From: Adiantum capillus-veneris
Lineage: Eukaryota > Streptophyta > Polypodiopsida > Polypodiales > Pteridaceae
DNA length: 64,000 nt
Assembly: GCA_014529385.2 (NCBI GenBank)
Contig: CM043942.1
Span: 49,736,274 to 49,800,273 of the forward strand
Direction: 5' to 3'
The translations under genes were made by a program, and so were the position numbers. The notes under the pieces are model-generated. The model had not been told where the DNA came from and made no database searches. It saw only the letters and a program-made list of their open reading frames with translations. This document shows positions 42,401-52,659 of this stretch, in pieces (within the stretch, counting starts at the first letter, position 1; every line of letters starts with the position of its first letter).

Positions 42401-43922
42401 TGTAATAGAAATGGCCTAATAACTTGTAGAGTAGCGGAATTAAGAGAAAGTGTTTGCTGAAATTACTTTGAGAGCATAATGGGTGAACTTCATTAATGGT
42501 AGCAACATAAACATAACAATTAATTAACTAGACATGAACAATACTTTTGCATGAGAGAGAATTAGAGAACATTACAAAAATTGAGGACCGGATTTATGTG
42601 GAGCCGGTCCCCCCTCCAATAGCATTTGTATTATAGATTCTCCCATTAGAGGAGACTTGGTACAATACAATCTTTGTGTTCTTTTTGACCTAAGTGATGC
42701 TATGAAGATGGAAAGCTTCATGCACCACTAGCATAGCATAATATTTGAAGAAAGCATTAATTGGACCAAGCCTCAGTCCCAAGACCTCAAACACCTTCGA
42801 AGGTGGAGAGAGCTAGCAGGGAGTGAGGATAGGGAAGAGGAAGAAGAAGTAGTATACGAGAAAGATCTATTCCCTTACTTATCATCACTCTTCTTTAGCA
42901 TAGCATAATAGGTTAGTAATGATGAAGATGAAGAAGATGGCAAGCTCAAGATTTGAAGCATGTCTCTTGGTTGGATTTCACTCCATAGCCAGAGAGGTTA
43001 AGTGTAGGCTCACTCTTCTCAAGGAGGTTAGAGAAGGAGATGGAGCTCTTGCACTTGCCAACCACATAATGAGAGTGAATGTGAGAGTGTGTGGGTTAGT
43101 ATACCTTGCAAGCTAGGCCCATGCTTCCTTGGTCAATCCCCTCTTTTAGCACTCCTAGGCATTTTATTGGACCTCCTCAAGCCTGGCCAATCACAGCCTT
43201 AGTGCATATCAAGCAACAAGGGTAGTCTTGGGACAAGTGTCCCCCTTTCCACTTTGAGAGAGAGGACTTGATAAATGCAAAAGAAATTAAATAAATGTGG
43301 TAATTTATCATTGGACCCCTTTTAAGCCTGGCCAATAGGATTCAAGCACCTCATGAAGGTAACATGGGTAGGGTCTTGACATGTGTCCTTGCTGCATCTC
43401 TAGGCTTGGGCTCACCTTGAGTGTGTGAGTGTGTGTTCTCTCTCTACCCCCTAGGAAAAGCGCTCGACCCCCCTCTTGTAGGGATATTTTTGACTTGCTT
43501 TGATCAAGCACCTTAGTCACCAAGCATGACTAAGCACTTGGACTAGGGGGTGTTCCCACAAGCATCTCAAGCAAGCATGTCCAAGCACCTTAATGAAGCA
43601 CCTCAAGCAAGACAAGCATCTCGAGCTTGGGCTGGATTCCCACCTCAAGCTCAACCCTAACTTAGGTCAAGAACTTTTAACACTAACCTTTGGAGGTCTT
43701 TAATGAAGCTAACCCTAAGGTCTTCTAAGCTCCATTGGTAGCCTTGCTCTTTGACAGACCATCTCTCATTTGAGCCCCTTTACCATTGGCCCCTTGTTGA
43801 GATAGATCTGTAAGCACATGTCTATATTCTACCTCTTGTTTCCATTTATCTCTCCCATATTAAATGATCAGCTCATTATGAGAAAGTCTTTTTGGAATAG
43901 GTAGATATTAGATTTTATGAAA
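42401..43922 (-). repeat. Gypsy-2 5' LTR
   Basis: About 1522 bp. On the minus strand it starts at 43922 and ends TTACA at 42401. Its TG/CA terminus on the 43922 side appears mutated (TTTTATGAAA instead of TTTTATGACA). It carries a short version of the AAGCACCTC minisatellite (about 43570-43625). Confidence 0.87.
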
Positions 43923-44131
43923 TATGTAAAGTACCACTTCATTCAAGATGTGCTTGAGGACAAGCATATAGAGCTTGTGAAGATGCACATAGATGATAAC
44001 CCTGTAGATCTTCTCACCAAAGGTCTAGCTACTTATGGGCGTGAGCTAGATAGGGTACTCTAACATGATTGTACATACATATATATTTTATACCCCATAC
44101 TTAAAGGCACATTGGCCTTTAAGTGGGAGGT
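43923..44131 (+). pseudogene. Copia-1 RNase H end and polypurine tract
   Basis: Resumes Copia-1 after Gypsy-2: VKYHFIQDVLEDKHIELVKM, then DDNPVDLLTKGL, with a TAA at about 44063. The purine-rich AAGTGGGAGGT (44121-44131) then precedes an LTR-like start TGTTGGGG. This final piece has no stop in about 45 codons, in contrast to the decayed RT. Confidence 0.85.
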
Positions 44132-44197
44132 TGTTGGGGTGGTAAAACTTAATGTGCTAGCCCTAAGTAAGTTCTCAGACGCTAACACCGACCATTA
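44132..44197 (+). repeat. Start of Copia-1 3' LTR (end unclear)
   Basis: Begins TGTTGGGGTGG after the polypurine tract, like the Copia-2 LTR start TGTTGGGATT. The right limit is not definable because LINE-like coding appears from about 44198. The LTR seems truncated. Confidence 0.45.
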
Positions 44198-45420
44198 CAT
44201 GCGTTTGCCCATGATAATGTATTGTTTGTCAACCTTGGCAAAACCAAGGTTATGGTATTCAATACCACACCGCAGTGGGTTAGGAGATCAACACCCACAT
44301 TTTCTTATGGCCAGGAGTCAGTGAAGTATACATATGCATACACTTACCTTGGGATAGCCTTTAGTGGTCCAATGTTTTCATCGAGGAGAGCAGTTGAGAC
44401 GAGATTGACCAGAGCATATGCTACCCTAGGAAAATTAGAGAGGATGTGTTCGAAGGTTTCGTTCCAAGAACCTCAAACAAAGCTATGGCTCTTTGATACT
44501 TTAGAGGCATTAGTTATGCTTTATGGAGCCCAGATATGGGGACATTCGATGGACCACAATAGCAGATCTGGTAGCACTGATGGGTGGAGATGTATGGAGA
44601 GGCCTTTGGTTTCTATGATCTCTTGGATGATAAGAGTTAAGGCTTTAGTACCACATGAGATTATCAGAGCAGGGCTGGCTGCATCTTCACTTGTGGTCGA
44701 GGCACTCACCATATCAGTTTCTTTTTTGAACAATTTATGGGACCTCCCTAGACACATATATGCTCGTTTAGCTTTTGAGTCTTCCCGATAGCTAGCATTG
44801 CAGGGGGATACTACTCATTGGTATGGAAAGATAACATCATGGTTTTAGTTGCACGGTTTCAATATGGATAGATTGCCTAGTATTCTTTGGATGGTGCACC
44901 CTCTATGTCTATTATGGGCAGAAAGATTGCCAGACTCATTCGTCCATTAGGATGACCTATCTCAGCTCGATGCCAGGAGGACTTGGATTTAGCCGACACG
45001 AGAGTGGGCATGAAGATGGCTTTCTGTAGAGAGAATCTTCTCCATCTGACGGAGGACGGGTTTGTGACTAGACCTAGTTACATGGAAACACATTTATCTC
45101 GGGGGATACGGTGCGCTATTGGTCACCTACGCACCTCTTCACGTCAGCTTGAGGTCAAGACTCGCAAGTTTAGGGGGATATCTACAGAGGATAGGATATG
45201 ACAGCTATGCCATTTGGAGCTTGAGACAGAGCTACATTACATATGTCATTGTCTTGTATATCATGAGATACAGGGGCGATTTCATTGACTTTGCTGCTTT
45301 GGAGATCAGGAGAGAGACAATCTCAAGGTAGATTACAAAATTCTTTAGACCACCTACTGGCAGACAGAGGGGCAGACCACACAACAGAGCCCAGAGGCTA
45401 CTGAGCTAGGGAGATCTAGA
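44198..45420 (+). pseudogene. LINE-type reverse transcriptase C-terminal region
   Basis: Several plus-strand frames (44222-44791, 44983-45201 and neighbours) fit the C-terminal part of a plant non-LTR retrotransposon. A decayed YADD box reads FAHDNVLF just before LGKTKVMVFNT. YTYLGIAFSG, TKLWLFDTLEALVMLYGAQI and a terminal Cys/His cluster (LCHLE... then HYICHC, about 45205-45255) follow. Direct joining of the YADD region to the KTKVMVF segment implies an internal deletion. The 5' part (endonuclease, RT fingers) is absent. Confidence 0.65.
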
Positions 45421-45547
45421 CGCCCACAATTGGGGGTACTTCACAACATTGACAGAGATTACAGTAGATGATATGGATCACTTTAGCTTGATAGTAAAGG
45501 TACTTACCATGGCGGACATTGACAATATTCTATAGTGACCGATACAA

Positions 45548-45616
45548 TACATCCTCGGACAGCGCCCGATGCTGGACATCCTCGGATAATAGAGCCCAAT
45601 GCCGGATATCCTCGAA
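45548..45616 (+). repeat. Short tandem repeat of ATCCTCGGA-type units
   Basis: ACATCCTCGGACAGCGCCCG..., ACATCCTCGGATAATAGAGC... and ATATCCTCGAAC follow one another. This gives two to three imperfect units of about 30 bp after the LINE remnant. They may belong to its 3' end. Confidence 0.6.
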
Positions 45617-45713
45617 CATTGATGTTCATACACTTGGATTGTACTACCCTAAACAGTTGTGAACCATGATAATAGCTATTTAGCTTTTATTTTTCTTTAT
45701 TTCATTTTTATTT

Positions 45714-46209
45714 GGGAAAATTACCAAAATACCCCTCTAATTTGTGGAAATTCCGAAAATACCCCTCAAATTTCAAAAATTCCCAAAGTACCCCCATAAT
45801 TTGTCATAAATTTTCAAAATGCCCTTCAAATTTTCCAAATTCCCAAAATACCCCTGATTGTGAGAGTAAATTTCTTCAAAAACAAAAAATTTGTAGCTTT
45901 TCATAAGAAGAGTGCTTGTCTACCATACAAGATGCTAAAACAAAAAATTGAGTTGGTTATGTAGGCTTTGGAGATGAATTTCTTCAATATTTTTAGACAT
46001 AATTACCTTTTTTTTGGGAGGTGATTTGCAAAAAATTACATGCGCTTATAAGCACTCAAAAACCGATCTCAATTGTCAAACAAGTATAAAGATTAAAAAA
46101 TCTTGAAGATCCAACGAAAATAGATACAAGGGTATTTTGGGAATTTTTGAAATTTGAGGGGTATATTGGGAATTTCCAAAAATTATAGGGGTATTTTGGT
46201 AATTTTCCC
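45714..46209. mobile_element. Mutator-type MITE with 9-bp TSD
   Basis: 496 bp with terminal inverted repeats starting GGGAAAATTACCAAAATACC at both ends; the inverted match extends about 80 bp. It is flanked by a perfect 9-bp target duplication TTTTTATTT (45705-45713 and 46210-46218), diagnostic of Mutator-like insertions, although the site is AT-rich. The left arm holds five units of about 30 bp beginning AAAATACCCC (45726, 45756, 45785, 45816, 45845). It has no transposase, so is non-autonomous. It ends 95 bp before the ATG of the next gene. Confidence 0.85.
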
Positions 46210-46272
46210 TTTTTATTTTGTACCGAGACAGTTTGGTCTCTCACTCTCATAGAGATAGAGCGTGTTTAGGGA

Positions 46273-46281
46273 TTAGGGTTT
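46273..46281 (+). promoter_or_regulatory. Telo-box-like motif
   Basis: TTAGGGTTT, 23 bp upstream of the ATG at 46304. Telo-boxes near transcription starts are common in plant housekeeping and ribosome-related genes. Here it is a motif match only. Confidence 0.4.
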
Positions 46282-46303
46282 GGGCCAGTTTTTCTGCAGG
46301 AGA

Positions 46304-47063
46304 ATGGCGTCTCGCAAGGTTATCCGCCGCCTGGGGGCCCTGCTGCATCCTTCAAGAGGCTTCTGCCACAAGCAGGAGCTCGGTGATCAATTGCATCCGC
46401 GATCATCCAGTCAACTGCTCGCGGCCTTGGAGCCGCATGTCACAAGTTCCGGGAAGGAACTTTTTCAAGGCCTCATGGACGTGTCCTGTTTAGAGAAGGA
46501 GGTCTGGAAACAGAAACAGGATGAAATTGAATATCAAAAGGAGGCCATTGAGTATCAGAACAAGGAGATCGCATATTTGGAGGTAGACCTCCTTAGATCC
46601 AAGGGTTTGAACAATACACGTGGGTTGTTCGAGAGAATGCAGGAGGTCCTTGCAACATATGCACGTGCTAAAGGAAACAAAGCTTCCATTTTGTGGGAAA
46701 AAATCCTCAAGTGGTCTCCGGACTTGGCTGCTTGCATAGAGAAGCACACCAATATTCCACTGCAAGATGTGCGGAAGCAAGCAGCGCACTGCCATACTAT
46801 ATACAACATTCTTTCGCAGCACGTGCACGCAGGTAAAGAATTGGCTGAACTGCAGGCCGCCAATGGGAGAATTTATTTTCATAGAGGGCCTATGTCGCCT
46901 GAACAGGTCCAAATATTTCTCTGTATTGGAAAGGCGGCGAAGTTTGACATTGAAGAAGACCCGTCTACCAGGTACACCTGCTACTCTTGTTGCTTTTATT
47001 TGTTTATTGTTTGAATGTTGCCTGTATTCATTTTATATATATTGATCGGACAGGCCGTGCTGA
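46304..47063 (+). CDS. Host gene of unknown function, two exons
   Basis: Exon 1 is 46304-46971 and exon 2 47054-47063, with an 82-bp T-rich intron (CAG|GTACAC...GGACAG|G). Together they give 225 aa ending STRPC. If unspliced, the frame stops at 47014 with 13 different residues. The ATG at 46304 is preferred over an upstream in-frame non-ATG start. The N-terminus (MASRKVIRRLGALLHPSRGF) is basic, hydroxylated and lacks acidic residues, so it may be a mitochondrial or plastid transit peptide. Residues about 60-105 form a Glu/Lys/Gln-rich predicted coiled coil (KEVWKQKQDEIEYQKEAIEY). The remainder is helical with conserved-looking Cys/His (ACIEKHTNIPLQDVRKQ). I recognise no domain. It is the only convincing non-transposon gene in the window. 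The MITE lies in its immediate upstream region. Confidence 0.65.
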
Positions 47064-48002
47064 AGAGTTCAGATGTAGATCTGTTTGAATGTGGTCATGG
47101 TACGTATGATACTGTACATGAGACTATGGGCTCGCTGTAGAGTGATGAGGACTTTTTTTGGTTCTGATGATGTTCAGTGATGCGTAATGATTTATGTTGA
47201 GGACAGGTAGTCCTCAGGGTACATTATGCAGGTTGTGTAGAGAGGATACAAAATGTAAAAGCCTGGTTGCAGGTGTTTACTGTTAATCCAATGAGCTGTT
47301 TATTGTCTGAGTGCTTGAAGCTATATACCTGGATGGTTATATGGGACTCTGTGCGTGTAGGGACTTACTTGCAGGCTGCTGTCTGCTCTCTAGGATATAG
47401 TTTCTCAATGCCTGATAACAAAGGCTGTTTATTTTAATTATGTGTTTAGTTCTTGTTGTTTTTAACCATGCCGGACTATGTACTGTTTGCTGAACACTTT
47501 GAGGGCATTATACGGAGGTGTATTATACGCATATGATTGTGAAAGTTGGTGTGTTGGTTTATGATCTTTTAGTGTGTATCGTAATAGGTTATGTAGTCAT
47601 ACAAGGACACACACACATATGTATCTATACATATGTGACACTTTGAATCCCATTTTACCTCGAAAACTTCCTCTAGCTCAGTTGTGGTGTGTATGTATGA
47701 GGATTCAAATATGAAATTTGAGCTTGAATTTTGATTTTGATGCTCAAACAAGAGTTACTAGATTTCAAGTCTTCTTGTAAACAATTTCAAGGTTTGTCAC
47801 TAACATCACATATTTTTCAACAAAAATAATTTCCTGCACCTATACAGCATGCACTAGATGTCTTGCAAGAGTCAAAATCCTCTTCATGCTTGTTTGGCGA
47901 GCTAACCATTCAGGTGTGTGTGTTTTGTTGAAACATCTGCCAACTAATACCATTATAAAGTAAGCTCTTGTTTACTCCCCCCTTTGTCCTCGTTTACTTT
48001 TC
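47064..48002. other. 3' flank of the host gene, no further feature
   Basis: AT-rich sequence that should include the 3' UTR. No convincing exon, ORF or repeat is seen. Confidence 0.5.
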
Positions 48003-48227
48003 AGCATTCGACGTCCTCAGTCGCCCCTGCTTTTGTGCCCGCACTTCCTCGTCCGTAAGTGACACTGAGGAAGTCAAGGGATCGACGATGGGAGTGTAAT
48101 CCGCTGTTGATGCATCCCATCGGAAAAAAGAACAACCAGTATGACAGATAGGTTTGGTGTGAGCAAGTATGTGGCCCGGTTTAAAATACATTACCGGTTT
48201 TTGGCAGACATTGGCCACTGTCACCAA
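47994..48227 (-). other. Minus-strand frame with a GRF-like Cys/aromatic motif
   Basis: A 77-codon frame containing CHTGCSFFRWDAS. This loosely resembles the CxFFxW core of GRF-type zinc fingers, but the upstream Cys positions do not line up clearly. It overlaps the possible plus-strand exon, so at most one of them is real. Confidence 0.15.
48003..48053 (+). other. Possible small exon
   Basis: TTTTCAG immediately precedes and GTAAGT immediately follows a 51-bp segment that is open in all three codons of one frame (STSSVAPAFVPALPRP). The strong acceptor and donor make it exon-like, but no flanking exons could be chained to it with confidence. Confidence 0.25.
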
Positions 48228-48421
48228 GCTGCCTTAGGTTTATGGTTTTCATTTGAATGGAGGAGCTACATGAAGTTTTCGTGGACCTGGGTAATTTGCT
48301 CGTAGCAGGTGCATGAAATGCTAATATCACTTCCTCCCATTCCAAGTGGGCTGTCTTCCCCGTCTGTTTGCACATCCACATTTATGTTTTTTGCACCATC
48401 ACCTGATTCACCTGTTGTGAC

Positions 48422-49255
48422 TGTTAGGAAATAAGACGTAGCTAAATAGATAATTGAGTAGATTACTTAATGGAGAGAGACAAATTTATATACACGAGAT
48501 TATAGTGTAGAGAGAGAGAGAGAGAGAGAGAGTACACACGATATACGTGGTTCACCCAATGTGGGCTACGTCCACGGGAAAGCAGCCACTCAATGGCTTT
48601 GGTACTTCAAAACAAGAAGTAGTTTACAAAGGGATTATACCCTTAATGGAGCTCCCGCCTTGCTTCACTCTCACCACCTCACACTCACCTTGTTGCATCA
48701 ACTTCACACTATGAAATGTGTGTAGAAATGGCCTCCTTTTATAGGCCAAAAGGGCTGCCCTCTCTTATGAGAGACAGCCATGTGTATCCGCCCTTGTGCG
48801 AATAAGTCCAAATCGGACCCTCCAATCCGCCCATGTGTGGCCGCCCTTGAGAAGACAAGTCCGCTTTTGAATTCGGCCACCGGCCATTGAATTCGGCCAC
48901 CGGCCACCGGCCATTGACTTCCGACCACCGGCCACCGGCCATTGACTTCCGACCACCGGCCATTGGCCATTGACTACCGGCCACCGGCCAACTGACCGGT
49001 TGTTTTCCGACCACTTTCCGACTGCCGTCCGGCCATAATATTCCGGCGAAAAGGAATATTCTGGCGAAAAAAAGTCTCGGGGGCCTCCGCCTCCGAGGCC
49101 TTTAAAGTTGCCCCTGATTCTTGTCCGTGAAAATTTTGGTTTCCGGTGAGTGATTTTCCTTCACGCACGATGGCTTCTCCTCATAATGGGGGCCTTACAA
49201 ATGTGCGCTTTTACCACAGAAAATTACAAGGGTAAATCAGGCTCCATACTTAACA
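48422..49255. repeat. Solo LTR, second copy of the third LTR family
   Basis: 834 bp, TGTTAGGAAATAAG...CATACTTAACA, with perfect target duplication GTGAC (48417-48421 and 49256-49260). It is related to 37061-37773 but longer, mainly through expansion of a CCGGCCA/CCATTGAC minisatellite at about 48875-49000. It contains (GA)n at about 48507-48530. There is no internal region, so it is a solo LTR. Confidence 0.9.
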
Positions 49256-49260
49256 GTGAC

Positions 49261-49410
49261 ATGGAGGAGATAACTCGGGAGTGTCTTGAAAGGGGCTAGC
49301 AGGCCCTGCAGGCACTGGCAGAGAAGCTCTTTAGTCTTCCCTCCGCTGCTGAGAAGACCGGTCGCATTGTTCAACTCCCTTCACCTACAATTTGGCTACC
49401 TCGAGAGAAA
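49261..49410 (+). pseudogene. Exon-like fragment beside the solo LTR
   Basis: From ATG 49261 the frame reads MEEITRECLERG, an in-frame TAG, then QALQALAEKLFSLPSAAEKT and IWLPREKR, before a possible donor (GTATAAGT). Composition is strongly protein-like. The solo LTR inserted right before it. The parent gene is not recognised. It may be one piece of a broken host gene together with 48003-48053. Confidence 0.3.
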
Positions 49411-49454
49411 CGTATAAGTGACCCTGCTCATTTGGCTTGTTTTGATCTCTCTCA

Positions 49455-49492
<38 letters not shown>
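49455..49492. repeat. (CA)n microsatellite
   Basis: About 17 CA units. They are followed for several hundred bases by ACATATGT/CATACGTA-rich alternating purine-pyrimidine sequence (to about 50030) without genes. Confidence 0.9.
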
Positions 49493-49497
<5 letters not shown>

Positions 49498-50159
49498 GCC
49501 TGCCCGTGCCCACTTGCAATTGTGTTTTGTGTGAAACCCAGGTTCCTAAAATATGCACTTGGATGCTCACAATGAAACATATATGGTCATGGCTCTCTGT
49601 ACATATGTACCATTATATTTGAATTCATACATACGTAGATCCGTGTACACATGTAAAAGACACATACATACGTAGATATGTGTGTATGTATGGATGTATG
49701 CATTTTTCTATGTACCCAAACACATACACACATATGTGCATATATGTTTCTGTGTGTATGTGCAAAATTTATGTGTATATTTTCTCTTTCTCACATACAC
49801 GTGTTTGCGTAGGAACATTTACACATACATATATACACACATGTATTAATAACTACAGTTTAACTGTTGCGTATATCAAATGCAGATATGTATATCTATA
49901 TATGCAATAGTGTATAGAAATATATGCATGCTTATTATCATAAGCTGTATTCGAACGTTTGTGTAGACACTCCCATATCCACATATGTATCTGTGCACAC
50001 ATGTATACCCATATAAACATATCTGGTTAGATGTTTGCTCTTACATAAATGTACACCATTGCGATCCGAGCTCCCTACTGTTGCTTCGCCCTCGCCATCC
50101 TCCTCTCCACCCCACCCCCCCTCTTGCTGGTGGCACGCTGAGCCTCTTTCACGCTGCAG

Positions 50160-50193
<34 letters not shown>
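50160..50193. repeat. 34-base poly-C tract within a local duplication
   Basis: An uninterrupted run of 34 C. Similar 13-21 bp words flank it on both sides (TGGTGGCACGCTG at about 50128 and again after the run). The proline-rich and glycine-rich frames across it are artefacts. Confidence 0.9.
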
Positions 50194-50196
<3 letters not shown>

Positions 50197-50295
50197 TGTT
50201 GGTGGCACGCTGCGGTGGACTGAGCCTCTCTCGCGCGTGCTGCTTTCTCTTCTTCGACTTCACCCACCCCTTTTCTTTTCAGCATCAGACATAGA

Positions 50296-51063
50296 ATGAC
50301 GACTTCAGCTTCACCTCAGAGGGACTCTACAGCAGCCCCCTCGTCCGACACCGCGGAGTCGACCCTTCGACTTGCTCTTTCGCCAGAAAAGCAAGCGAGC
50401 TTATTGGCCGAGGTGGAACGGCTCCAAGCCACCTCAGTCATTTGCAGGATTGTTGGCACTCGATCCTACAGAGGCGAGGTGAGGGACCTACTTCAAGCTT
50501 GACTCCTCACCGAAGTGGGCAAGATCACCGATGTGCAGCTACTCGGGAGAGGATATTATCAGATTGAGTTTGAGTCTCCAGAGATGGCGGCCAAAGTGGT
50601 CTCGATGAGCCCGCTCAGCATTCGAGCGGCTCCATCATTTTTTCGATAGTGGCGTCATGGCTTTGACCCGACGACAGATGTTCTTGAGGAGGAGGAAGAC
50701 ATTCCCATCTCAGTCTGCTTTCCTGGACTGAGGCGGGAATACCTACCTTTATTGACCAGGATTGGCTCCATGTTTGGGTCAGTTTTGAAACCCCTCCCAC
50801 TTCTGCTTCAGTTGTGGCCAAGGCCGCGGGTTTGCCCACTGTTTGGGGTCTAGTTCGGGACACACACCCTCCTGAAGGAGGTCCTCCTTCCTCGAGTCGT
50901 TGGAGGGTGGATCAGTCAGAGAGTGGAGTATTCGGGCCTCTCGAATGAGTGTTTCATCTGTAGGCAGATGGGCCACCTAGCGAGGGCCTGTCCACGCCGG
51001 AGACCCCGACCCACAGCACAGACGCAGTCCCCCATGGTTGAGCCGACCCCCCTCCTTATCTCG
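50296..51063 (+). pseudogene. LINE ORF1-like pseudogene
   Basis: Starts MTTSASPQRDSTAAPSSDTA and is broken by stops and shifts (first stop at about 50500). Readable parts fit the nucleic-acid-binding ORF1 of plant LINEs. A DUF4283-like segment (DVQLLGRGYYQIEFESPEMA, then VVSMSPLSIRAAPSFFR) is followed at about 50955-51000 by a zinc knuckle CFICRQMGHLARACPR. It is probably the counterpart of the RT remnant at 44.2-45.4 kb in type, though not demonstrably the same copy. Confidence 0.6.
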
Positions 51064-51255
51064 TGTTAGTGTTCATGCAAACTAGCCAGACATCCATCAA
51101 TGTAACTGTGCTAACCTTATCTAAAGTTTTGGTAATATAGATCAATAAGAAGAGGTGAGGGGTTAATCCTCACACTGAGCTCCATCAACACTATGTGCAA
51201 TCATCTCCTTCCTCACCCGCACTTGCACTTTGCATGCACCGTACATGCACTCACG

Positions 51256-51473
51256 ATTGTTATCAGAGATTTGGTCTTCCTCCTCGCTTTCAAATGCGTG
51301 AAAATCCTCTTGGAGTGGGTAAGGTTCAATCATAGCTAATTGGGATTAAGGTCTATCTAGAGCAAATTGACAGTCAACAGTACGTTGTGTAGCAAGTGAA
51401 GTAAAGCTTGGAGTACAATAATTTTGTGTAGGAATAGATAGAAATCTCAGAGTAAGTGTGTGTGTGTGTGTGT

Positions 51474-51522
<49 letters not shown>

Positions 51523-52440
51523 GGAATTCATGTCCACATGCATGCAATTTTAGGTCAGATTTTGGTTTTGATTATTATTGTAGCTTCTTCGTCATGCTGG
51601 CCCAACAAGCATCTTGAGGTTTTAGCCCCCCCTTTCAAAGCCATTTATGCTCTTAGAATCTCAATTTGAGTAGCACACCAGAAGGTAGTTTTCAATTGAC
51701 ATTTTCAGCATTGGATACACATACACACACACTCCAATTTTTGGCTTCAACAACGAGTCCAAATTCTCACAGACACTCCGTAGAGAGCAAGACAAAGAGT
51801 TTCTCAGTAGGCGATAGGTTACAGATTACCATTAGTAGCAATTTTATGCATCTTTAAGAGCAATCTTTTGGATTGCCATATGTGCATTTTGTCCATGATG
51901 TATGTTCTCTATGGTACTGCTTATGCATAGCCATTCATGGCTTCGTAGAGACACCTCTTAGATACATATTTACATGCAAAGGGATAGTCACATGCTCTTT
52001 TGACACAACAAATTTTTGAGAATCTTTGGTAGTGAAACAACCAGTACAGTCCTAATGGGAGTTTGGATGCACATGGTTTATGTGTGACTAGCACTTAAGA
52101 GTGCTTATGCTCTGTTGAGAGCATTTTACTCCCCATAGGGAAGTGAGTTTTGTGGTTTTTTCTTGCACGTTTGTTGGTGCCTATTTATGTGCATACAATA
52201 CATTTGCATTGATTTCATGACATATGTACGTTGTGTTGTGGATACTTCCATTGTACCATTATGGAGCCAATTTTGGCTTGTTTTGGCAGTCTTGATCATT
52301 TTTCAGACTTGGACTGGAAGAGCCCTTTTTGAGACTTTGGCTAGTCGTGTCTCTAGGACCTCCTTTTGTGAGGGTCATTTTACAAGGTTTTTTGTTACCA
52401 AGCATTGGGGGCTAGGTTACCCAGTGTGAGGTGGACCTCT
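51256..52440 (+). mobile_element. Decayed Copia leader remnant
   Basis: Contains a PBS-like TTATCAGAGATTTGG (51260). A (TG)n(AG)n tract at about 51456-51520 resembles Copia-2 LTR ends. A decayed copy of the Copia leader hairpin block follows (TTTTAGCCCCCCCTTTCAAAGC, hairpin 51652-51670). A segment at 52398-52436 matches Copia-2 leader 22117-22155 (GGGGGCTAGGTTACCCAGTG). No gag or pol follows. It represents the 5' untranslated part of a related Copia element. Confidence 0.6.
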
Positions 52441-52659
52441 ATCTCTTCCACATCACAAGTGAATCAGTGATTGTTCGGCTTTCCTTCACCTTCCATCTAA
52501 TTGGTAGTGATTTTTCCAAGAATAGACACATAGGCCTAGCCACTCATTGCAATAAAACTCTAAGCATCTACGAAAAAGGGGGGGCTCTCCATCATCCGTG
52601 CACACGAAGCCTCAATCTCTATTTCTATGGATGGCATCTCTCTGAATGAAATCACATGG

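Larger units (their letters stand above)
27066..43922 (-). mobile_element. Gypsy-2, minus-strand chromovirus with expanded 3' LTR
   Basis: The same Gypsy superfamily and LTR type as Gypsy-1, in opposite orientation, inserted in Copia-1 RNase H. Target sequence is AATGT (27061-27065), against TATGT at 43923-43927. The 5' LTR is 42401-43922, the PBS 42388-42399, the interior 36960-42400 and the polypurine tract 36960-36972. The 3' LTR spans 27066-36959, swollen from about 1540 bp by three extra 2784-bp units. LTR similarity to Gypsy-1 is roughly three quarters to four fifths by eye, so it is another subfamily. The coding part carries many frameshifts and an internal gag deletion. A solo LTR of a third family sits at 37061-37773. 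Confidence 0.88.

Noticed and set aside
48875-49000. CRISPR-like repeats (CCGGCCA units)
   Set aside because: The repeats are contiguous and irregular without unique spacers. They lie within a plant LTR.
49985-50299. Proline-rich and glycine-rich ORFs on both strands
   Set aside because: They are caused by the 34-base poly-C tract.
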